Shown here: positions 58,826-64,000 of the stretch, one piece after another | Numbering within the stretch: the first letter of the stretch is position 1 | Layout: every line of letters starts with the position of its first letter | Origin: CAITSH01 sp945892985 | Lineage (GTDB): Bacteria > Pseudomonadota > Gammaproteobacteria > Burkholderiales > SG8-39 | Assembly: GCA_945892985.1 (NCBI GenBank) | Contig: CAMDDU010000001.1 | Location: 142,743-206,742 of the forward strand | Direction of reading: 5' to 3' | DNA: 64,000 nt | Position numbers and translations under genes: made by a program | Notes under the pieces: generated by a model | The model's input: only the letters and a program-made list of their open reading frames with translations | What the model was told of the DNA's origin: nothing | The model's database searches: none

Positions 58826-60019
58826 ATGAAATTCACCAAATCGCTTGTCGCCGGCCTTGCCGCCGCAACTCTGGGCTTGGCCCTGCCAGTCTCGGCCCAG
58901 ACGGTCAAGATCGGCTTCATCAGCTCCTATAGCGGCGCCGCAGCCGCCCAGGGCGACCAGCTCGACAAGGGCGTCAAACTGTACATGAAGCTCAATGGCG
59001 ACAAACTGCCGCCCGGTGTCAAGGTCGAGCTCATCACACGCGATGACACCGGCCCCAACCCCGATGTGGCCAAGCGCATCGCACAAGAGTTGATTGTGCG
59101 CGACAAGGTGAACTTCCTCACCGGCATCGTCTGGACGCCGAACATGGCGGCCATCGGCCCGCTCACCACCGAAGCCAAGGTGCCCTTCGTCAGCATGAAT
59201 GCCGCCGGCGCCCGCATCATGAACAACGCGCCTTATATGACGCGCGTGTCGTTCACGCTTTGGCAATCAGCCTACCCGCTGGGCCAGTGGGCCGCCAAGA
59301 AGTACAAGAAAGCCTACACTGCAGTCACCGACTTTGCCCCGGGTCATGAGGCCGAGGAAGGCTTCATCAAAGGCTTCAAGGAAGGCGGCGGCGAAATCAT
59401 CGGCAGCCTGCGCGTGCCCCTCGCCAACCCGGACTTCGTTCCGTTCATGCAGCGCATCAAGGACGCCAAGCCCGATGTCGTGTTCGGTTTCAACCCGGCT
59501 GGCAAAGCGGCAACGGCTATGATGAAGACCTACGCCGACCTTGACCTGCCCAAAGCCGGTATCAAGTTAATCGGCACCGGCGACATCGTCACCGATGAGG
59601 AACTGCAAGCCATGGGCGACGTCGCCCTTGGTGTCACCACGGTGCACCATTACTCTGCCGCTTCCGAGCGCCCCGCCAACAAGGCTTTCGTCGCTGCTTA
59701 CCGGAAAGAATTTGGCGAGAACCTGACGCCGGGCTTCATGGTGGTCGCAGCCTGGGATGCGATGGACGCCATCTTCTCCGCCATCCGCGAACAGGGCGGC
59801 AAAGTGACCCCGGAAAAATCAATGGAATTGCTGAAAAACTGGAAGAGCACCACCAGCCCGCGCGGCACCGTTGCCATCGATCCGGAAACACGCGACGTGA
59901 TCAACCCCGAATACCTGCGTGAGGTGCGCAGGGTCGGTGGCAGGCTCGCCAACGTCGAGATTGAAACCATCAGCAGCGGGATCAAAGATCCGATGAAAGA
60001 AGCAGACAAGAAAAAATAA
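58826..60019 (+). CDS. livK: Branched-chain amino acid-type ABC transporter binding protein (397 aa)
   Basis: Type I periplasmic receptor. Strong GGAGGAG lies 5 bp before the ATG. Signal peptide MKFTKSLVAGLAAATLGLAL to VSAQ. Core blocks: KIGFISSYSGAAAAQGDQLD, ITRDDTGPNPDVAKRIAQEL, TGIVWTPNMAAIGPLTTEAK, VSMNAAGARIMNNAPYM and AVTDFAPGHEAEEGFIKGFK. The substrate could be an aromatic or amino acid; such receptors vary widely. Followed by a terminator, then its permease and ATPase genes, so receptor expression may exceed that of the rest. Confidence 0.93.
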   Translation: MKFTKSLVAGLAAATLGLALPVSAQTVKIGFISSYSGAAAAQGDQLDKGVKLYMKLNGDKLPPGVKVELITRDDTGPNPDVAKRIAQELIVRDKVNFLTGIVWTPNMAAIGPLTTEAKVPFVSMNAAGARIMNNAPYMTRVSFTLWQSAYPLGQWAAKKYKKAYTAVTDFAPGHEAEEGFIKGFKEGGGEIIGSLRVPLANPDFVPFMQRIKDAKPDVVFGFNPAGKAATAMMKTYADLDLPKAGIKLIGTGDIVTDEELQAMGDVALGVTTVHHYSAASERPANKAFVAAYRKEFGENLTPGFMVVAAWDAMDAIFSAIREQGGKVTPEKSMELLKNWKSTTSPRGTVAIDPETRDVINPEYLREVRRVGGRLANVEIETISSGIKDPMKEADKKK

Positions 60020-60026
60020 GCCTGCC

Positions 60027-60071
60027 AAAAAGCCCCCCGCGCCGCTGCAAAGCGTCGCGGGGGCTTTTTTT
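60027..60071 (+). terminator. Strong intrinsic terminator between livK and livH
   Basis: AAAAAGCCCCCCGCG pairs with CGCGGGGGCTTTTTTT across a 14-nt loop (AGCCCCCCGCG 60031-60041; CGCGGGGGCT 60056-60065), followed by a run of seven T. A-run before the stem makes it able to work on both strands. It should reduce read-through into livHMGF. Confidence 0.95.
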
Positions 60072-60128
60072 ACCCGAACCCTCCATCACCACGTATCACC
60101 ACTTCGCAGACGCACGTATCTAACACGC

Positions 60129-61001
60129 ATGGACGCATTCCTCTCATCGCTGGTCAGCGTCGCCTTTCACGGCGTGGCCTACGGCATGATTTTGTACGTG
60201 ATCTCGGTCGGCCTGTCGGTGACGATGGGGCTGATGGGCTTTACCAACCTGGCCCACGGCGTGTTCGCCATGGCCGGCGGCTATATCCTCGTGTCATCGC
60301 TTGGGCACGCCCTTCCCTTTCCGCTTGCGCTCGCCCTGTCTTTCATCATCGTCGCCGCCGCCAGCGTCGTGCTGGAACGACTGCTCTACTCGCGTCTGTA
60401 CGGTGCATCCGAACTCGAACAGGTGTTGTTTACCATCGGCCTGATATTCATGTCGGTGGCCATCGCGCGCCTCATTTTCGGCACGCTGCAACAACCGGTC
60501 ATCCTGCCTGAATATCTCAAGGGCCAGTTCTCCCTGTTCGGGCGCGACTTCCCCGCCTATCGCGTGTTCCTCATCCTGTTCAGCTCCACCATGATCGCCG
60601 GACTGTGGTTCGGCGTGGAGCGCACCATCTGGGGCGCGATGGTGCGCGCGGCCGTGGACAACCGCCCGATGGCGCAGTCCATAGGCATCAACACCAAGCG
60701 CCTGTTCAGCATCACCTTCGCCGTCGGCAGCGGCCTTGCCGGCCTCGGTGGTGCCCTTGGCGCCGAGATCGTCGCAGTGCAACCGACCTATCCGTTTGAA
60801 CAACTGGTCTACTTCCTCATCGTGGTTTCGGTCGGCGGCCTGGGCAGCCTGCGCGGGCCCTTCGTTGCCGCCCTGTTGATCGGCATTACCGATACCGCGT
60901 GCAAGTACTGGGTGCCGCAGTTCGGCGCCTTTTTCATCTACGTCGCCACCATCGGCCTGCTGCTGTGGCGGCCGGCCGGACTGTTCGGGAAACGCGCATG
61001 A
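60129..61001 (+). CDS. livH: Branched-chain amino acid-type ABC permease LivH (290 aa)
   Basis: About eight membrane helices. Family signatures: SVGLSVTMGLMGFTNLAHGV near the N-terminus, VRAAVDNRPMAQSIGINTKR (the EAA-like coupling loop), FAVGSGLAGLGGALGAEIVA and VVSVGGLGSLRGPFVAALLI. Forms a heterodimer with LivM, encoded next with a 4-nt overlap. Confidence 0.95.
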   Translation: MDAFLSSLVSVAFHGVAYGMILYVISVGLSVTMGLMGFTNLAHGVFAMAGGYILVSSLGHALPFPLALALSFIIVAAASVVLERLLYSRLYGASELEQVLFTIGLIFMSVAIARLIFGTLQQPVILPEYLKGQFSLFGRDFPAYRVFLILFSSTMIAGLWFGVERTIWGAMVRAAVDNRPMAQSIGINTKRLFSITFAVGSGLAGLGGALGAEIVAVQPTYPFEQLVYFLIVVSVGGLGSLRGPFVAALLIGITDTACKYWVPQFGAFFIYVATIGLLLWRPAGLFGKRA

Positions 61002-61975
61002 GCCAGCACGTCGGCTATAGCGCCTCACCCCGGCTGCGCTGGACCGAATGGCTGCCGTGGATCGCGGCAGTCGCGGTGTTTTTTCTACTGCCCGACTATC
61101 TTTCCCTCGGCGCGCGGGTGCTGACCTACATCCTGTTTGCACTGTCGCTTGACCTGATCCTCGGTTACGCCGGCATCATCACGCTGGGGCACGCAGCATT
61201 CTTTGGTTTCGGCGCCTATGTGACCGGCATCATGGCGGCCAAGATGGGCATTACCGACCCGATCATCCAATTGCTCGTCAGCGGCGTGGCCGCCGGCCTG
61301 CTCGGACTGATCACCGGCGCGGTGATCCTGCGCACACACGGCCTCACGCAGTTGATGCTGACCCTTGCCATTGCCGCCGTGTGCCTTGAAATCGCCAACA
61401 AGGCGACCGACCTCACCGGCGGTGCCGACGGACTCTCGGGCGTGATCATCGCGCCCATCCTCGGCATGTTCAAATTCGATCTTTACGGCAAGACCGCCTA
61501 CCTGTGGAGCCTCGCGCTGGTATTCGGCGGCTGGTGGCTGATCCGCCGCCTCATTTACTCGCCCTTCGGCGTCGCCCTCACCGGCATGCGTGAAAACAGC
61601 ACACGCATGCACGCCATAGGCGCGCCGGTCTACTGGCGCCTGGTTGTGGTCTACACCATCTCGGCGGCCATCGCCGGCGTCGCCGGCGCCCTGCTGACGC
61701 AGACCAACCAGTTCGTCGGGCTGAACGTGCTTGGCTTCGAGCCATCCGGGGAACTGCTGGTCATGCTCATTCTGGGCGGGGTCGGCCGGCTCTATGGCGC
61801 CTTTGTCGGCCCGGTGGTGTTTCTGATCGCGCAGGATTACCTCGCCAAACAATTCCCCGAATACTGGTACTTCGGCATCGGCCTGATGTTGGTGATAGTG
61901 GTGCTGTTCGCCCGCGGCGGCATCCTTGGCATCATTGACAGGCTGGTTGACCGATTCAAGGCCAAAACAGCATGA
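60998..61975 (+). CDS. livM: Branched-chain amino acid-type ABC permease LivM (325 aa)
   Basis: Start at ATG 60998 overlaps the livH stop as ATGA; the earlier in-frame ATG is inside livH. Eight to ten helices with FALSLDLILGYAGIITLGHA AND AFFGFGAYVTGIM-type N-terminal region, GMRENSTRMHAIGAPVYWRL coupling loop and GGVGRLYGAFVGPVVFLIAQ. Overlaps livG by 4 nt. Confidence 0.95.
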   Translation: MSQHVGYSASPRLRWTEWLPWIAAVAVFFLLPDYLSLGARVLTYILFALSLDLILGYAGIITLGHAAFFGFGAYVTGIMAAKMGITDPIIQLLVSGVAAGLLGLITGAVILRTHGLTQLMLTLAIAAVCLEIANKATDLTGGADGLSGVIIAPILGMFKFDLYGKTAYLWSLALVFGGWWLIRRLIYSPFGVALTGMRENSTRMHAIGAPVYWRLVVVYTISAAIAGVAGALLTQTNQFVGLNVLGFEPSGELLVMLILGGVGRLYGAFVGPVVFLIAQDYLAKQFPEYWYFGIGLMLVIVVLFARGGILGIIDRLVDRFKAKTA

Positions 61976-62724
61976 GCGCCGTTCTCGAAACACGCCAGTT
62001 ATGCAAGAGCTTCGGCGCGCTGACAGTAGCCGAAAAAATCGACTTCCGCCTGGAAGCCGGTGCGCGCCATGCCCTCATCGGCCCGAACGGCGCCGGCAAG
62101 ACCACTTTTGTCAACATGCTCACCGGGAGCCTGGCGCCAACCTCCGGGCAAATCTTTCTTGCCGGCCAGGACGTCACCCGCGTGCCGCAATCGGGCCGCG
62201 TCAAGCAGGGCCTGGGACGCACCTTCCAGATCAACACGTTATTCCGCAACATGAGCGTCATGGATAACGTCGCCCTGGGCGTGGCCGAGCGCCACGGCGT
62301 GGCCGGCAACATGTGGCGGCCAGCCGCCGCGCACCGCGCCGTGCGTGACGAGGCGCTCGCCCTGCTCGACACGCTGGGCATCGCTGACGATGCCGGCAAG
62401 CGCGTCATCGACCTGCCCTACGGCAAGCAGCGCCTGGTGGAGATCGCCATCGCGCTCGGACTGCAACCCAAGGTGCTGCTTCTGGACGAACCGGCTGCGG
62501 GCGTACCCTCGATGGAGTCCGAGCGCATCCTGCAGGCACTCGACACCATGCCCAAGGACATCGCAATCCTCATCATCGAACACGACATGGATCTGGTTTT
62601 CCGCTTCGCCAAACGCATCACCGTGCTGGTCCAGGGCGAGGTACTGTGTGAGGGCACGCCCGAGGAGATCGCCGCAGATAAACGCGTGCACCAGGTGTAC
62701 CTGGGGGAACAAAATGACCACTGA
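61972..62724 (+). CDS. livG: Branched-chain amino acid-type ABC ATPase LivG (250 aa)
   Basis: Walker A LIGPNGAGKTTFVNMLTGSL, Q-loop GLGRTFQINTLFRNMSVMDN, Walker B VLLLDEPAAGVPSMES and switch IIEHDMDLVFRFAKRI. The ABC signature is degenerate: DLPYGKQRLVEIAIAL in place of LSYGxQR, a form usual in LivG proteins. Overlaps livF by 11 nt. Confidence 0.94.
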   Translation: MSAVLETRQLCKSFGALTVAEKIDFRLEAGARHALIGPNGAGKTTFVNMLTGSLAPTSGQIFLAGQDVTRVPQSGRVKQGLGRTFQINTLFRNMSVMDNVALGVAERHGVAGNMWRPAAAHRAVRDEALALLDTLGIADDAGKRVIDLPYGKQRLVEIAIALGLQPKVLLLDEPAAGVPSMESERILQALDTMPKDIAILIIEHDMDLVFRFAKRITVLVQGEVLCEGTPEEIAADKRVHQVYLGEQNDH

Positions 62725-63442
62725 CGCATCAGCCCCATCCGCCCCCCCCGCGCTGAAACTCAGTGGCGTGCGCGCCGGCTATGGCGCGACCGTTGTTCTG
62801 GAGGACATCGGCTTCGAACTGCCTGAGCGCGGCTCGCTCGCGCTGCTCGGCCGCAACGGCGTGGGCAAAACCACCTTGCTGGCAACCATCATGGGCCACA
62901 CCACCTTCCACGCCGGCGGCATCGAATACCGTGGCACGGAAATGAGCCGCATGCCGGTGCATGAACGCTCGCACCTCGGGATCGGCTACGTGCCGCAAAC
63001 GCGCGACATCTTCCCATCGCTGACGATCGAGGAGAACCTCAGGGTCGCCGCGCGCCCCGGCCGTTGGCCGCTTGAGCGTGTCTACGAACTCTTCCCCCGC
63101 CTTGCCGAGCGCCGCAGCCACATGGGTAACCAGATTTCCGGCGGCGAACAGCAAATGCTGTCCATCGGCCGCGCACTGATGGGCGACCCGGCGCTGCTAC
63201 TGCTGGACGAACCAATGGAAGGCCTCGCCCCGATCATCGTTGAAATGCTGATGGGGGCATTGCAACGGCTGATCCGCGAAGAAGCCCTCACGGTGATCCT
63301 GGTGGAACAGTCGGCGAAACTCGCGCTGCAAGTCACGCAACAGGTATTGGTGCTAAGCCGCGGCCGCATCATCCACAGCGGCGCCAGCGCCGAACTGCTG
63401 GCCGATCCGGACCATCTCGCCCAGCTCGTCGTCGCGCTCTAG
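62714..63442 (+). CDS. livF: Branched-chain amino acid-type ABC ATPase LivF (242 aa)
   Basis: Start at ATG 62714 (MTTDASAPSAPPALKLSGVR); upstream in-frame sequence is antiphase livG. Walker A LLGRNGVGKTTLLATIMGHT, FGYV-like IGYVPQTRDIFPSLTIEENL, signature ISGGEQQMLSIGRALM, Walker B LLLLDEPMEGLAPIIV and VEQSAKLALQVTQQV. Completes the livKHMGF importer. Last gene before a repeat-rich gap (63443-63854). Confidence 0.95.
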   Translation: MTTDASAPSAPPALKLSGVRAGYGATVVLEDIGFELPERGSLALLGRNGVGKTTLLATIMGHTTFHAGGIEYRGTEMSRMPVHERSHLGIGYVPQTRDIFPSLTIEENLRVAARPGRWPLERVYELFPRLAERRSHMGNQISGGEQQMLSIGRALMGDPALLLLDEPMEGLAPIIVEMLMGALQRLIREEALTVILVEQSAKLALQVTQQVLVLSRGRIIHSGASAELLADPDHLAQLVVAL

Positions 63443-63505
63443 ATCAGCCCCTTGGTCCTTGGGACCATTGGCCATTGGCCATTGCGTTGACCGTTGGCAC
63501 GGTTG

Positions 63506-63540
63506 CACATCGCACATCGCACATCGCACATCGCACATAG
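63506..63540. repeat. Heptamer tandem repeat
   Basis: Four exact CACATCG units from 63506 and a variant CACATAG. Just upstream, GGCCATT is also duplicated (around 63470-63483). Part of a 410-bp gap after livF that carries only repeats; the frame around 63540-63668 reads through but matches no protein I know. Confidence 0.85.
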
Positions 63541-63541
63541 T

Positions 63542-63574
63542 GCTGGAAACGTCCGACTGGGGCGGCTTTGCAGC
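63542..63574. repeat. REP2 palindrome, first of two after livF
   Basis: GCTGGAAACGTCCGACTGGG, then GCGGCTTTGCAGCC. Differs from the copy at 63817 by two bases over about 35 bp, and both are preceded by AGT and followed by TAT. Confidence 0.8.
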
Positions 63575-63704
63575 CTATATTCCCTCACGCGCCGAAACCA
63601 GCTTACTTGGGCGCGGGTTCCATGGCGCGTTGATGGTTCATCGCGAGCCGCGCAACATCGTGACCTGACCTGAATGTGGAACCAGGCTCGCTTCACCCCT
63701 GGCT

Positions 63705-63811
63705 GTCATTGCGAGCGCAGCGAAGCAATCTCGTCGTCGATATGACGCCAACCAGGCGAAGCCAAACGCAATGCAACGAGATTGCTTCGTCGCTGCGCGC
63801 CTCGCAATGAC
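63705..63811. repeat. REP1 inverted repeat, copy e
   Basis: Left arm TCATTGCGAGCGCAGCGAAG and right arm GAGATTGCTTCGTCGCTGCG ending CGCCTCGCAATGAC, around a diverged 35-bp centre. A REP2 copy follows 5 bp later. Confidence 0.88.
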
Positions 63812-63816
63812 CTAGT

Positions 63817-63850
63817 GCTGGAAACGCCCGACTGGCGCGGCTTTGCAGCC
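63817..63850. repeat. REP2 palindrome abutting the IS30 element
   Basis: GCTGGAAACGCCCGACTGGC, then GCGGCTTTGCAGCC: the best-formed copy, with paired GCTGGAAA/TTTGCAGC and CGCC/GGCG arms. The presumed left end of the insertion sequence begins about 5 bp beyond. Confidence 0.8.
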
Positions 63851-63854
63851 TATT

Positions 63855-64000
63855 TGCGAATTAAACCTCGAAGTGCAACATCCGGGCTTTAGAGGAAGGT
63901 GAGATGCCCCAGGGTGTACCTTTCTGTTTGCGAAGACGGATAGGAGCATCCCATGCGCTACAAGCATCTCACCTTTGAGCAACGCTATCACATCGAGCTG
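63855..64000 (+). mobile_element. IS30-family insertion sequence, left end (partial)
   Basis: The boundary is inferred where similarity to the REP2 flank stops (about 63855, GCGAATTAAACCTCGAAGTG). About 100 bp of leader precede the transposase start at 63953. The right end and terminal repeats are outside the window, so the exact end is uncertain. Confidence 0.65.
63953..64000 (+). CDS. IS30-family transposase, N-terminus (partial)
   Basis: Sixteen residues are visible, MRYKHLTFEQRYHIEL, which match the conserved IS30 transposase start (xxHLTxEERYxIE, the helix-turn-helix entry). TAGGAG precedes the ATG by 7 bp. The remaining 300 or so residues, including the DDE catalytic domain, lie beyond the window, so intactness cannot be judged. 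Confidence 0.85.
   Translation, partial: MRYKHLTFEQRYHIEL

Noticed and set aside
60294..61993. Two long minus-strand ORFs opposite livH and livM
   Set aside because: Both are complementary to conserved permease genes and have compositions typical of antisense translation (Glu/Gly/Ala/His-rich).
63459..63668. Possible 69-codon gene after livF
   Set aside because: The frame includes the CACATCG tandem repeat and a REP2 copy and matches no known family. Open by chance.

Overview
The window is a stretch of GC-rich bacterial chromosome, most probably from a betaproteobacterium (Burkholderiales, Rhodocyclales or Nitrosomonadales type). The clues are two Bug/TctC-type periplasmic receptors without their own permeases, a sigma-32 promoter of classical proteobacterial form in front of clpB, the surE-pcm-nlpD order, a membrane-bound Tat-exported formate dehydrogenase with DUF3305/DUF3306 partners, and a meta-cleavage aromatic gene set. 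No rRNA, tRNA or CRISPR array was seen. Genus cannot be assigned from the sequence alone.

Layout. 1-7.2 kb: the end of mutS, a metallophosphoesterase lipoprotein, a DUF179 gene relic broken by repeats, clpB with a heat-shock promoter, a Ser/Thr kinase fused to a cyclic-nucleotide-binding domain, a decayed LysR gene and two small ORFs. 7.4-16.7 kb: molybdenum/tungsten genes on the minus strand (mobB-moeA-moaD-moaE-crcB; tupABC for tungstate with a divergent ModE-type regulator; modEABC for molybdate). 17-18.6 kb: chrA and a DUF1330 gene. 18.7-28.2 kb: one long minus-strand formate dehydrogenase cluster (DUF3305, DUF3306, a 703-residue multi-ferredoxin protein, a TorD chaperone, a small Tat peptide, fdhA, fdhB, a small lipoprotein, fdhC, a small exported protein) ending at a good terminator. 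28.3-32.9 kb: a plus-strand, fully overlapped operon moaA-fdhD-methyltransferase-mobA-moeA2. Together these regions supply metal uptake, cofactor synthesis, cofactor sulfuration, chaperone and enzyme for one Mo- or W-dependent formate dehydrogenase.

33-50.8 kb holds mostly housekeeping and envelope genes: rmuC, a truncated haemoglobin, ybbP/ybbA with divergent tesA, mnmH (selU), a histone-deacetylase-like enzyme, a moxR-DUF58-tgpA-mltB operon, a queuosine-precursor transporter under a convincing preQ1-I riboswitch, an HD-domain protein, and nlpD-pcm-surE without rpoS. 51-63.4 kb is a catabolic block: a meta-cleavage cluster with two structurally unrelated extradiol dioxygenases, a semialdehyde dehydrogenase and a class II aldolase homologue that has lost its metal-binding histidines; two Bug receptors; a second, intact-looking class II aldolase; and a complete branched-chain-amino-acid-type ABC transporter (livKHMGF).

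Two dispersed repeat families run through the intergenic gaps. One is an inverted repeat beginning GTCATTGCGAGCGCAGCGAA (called REP1 here). The other is a palindrome of about 34 bp, core GCTGGAAAYGCCCGAYTGGC (called REP2). They often sit side by side, and one REP1 locus has grown into a four-copy 68-bp tandem array. The right edge enters an IS30-family element.
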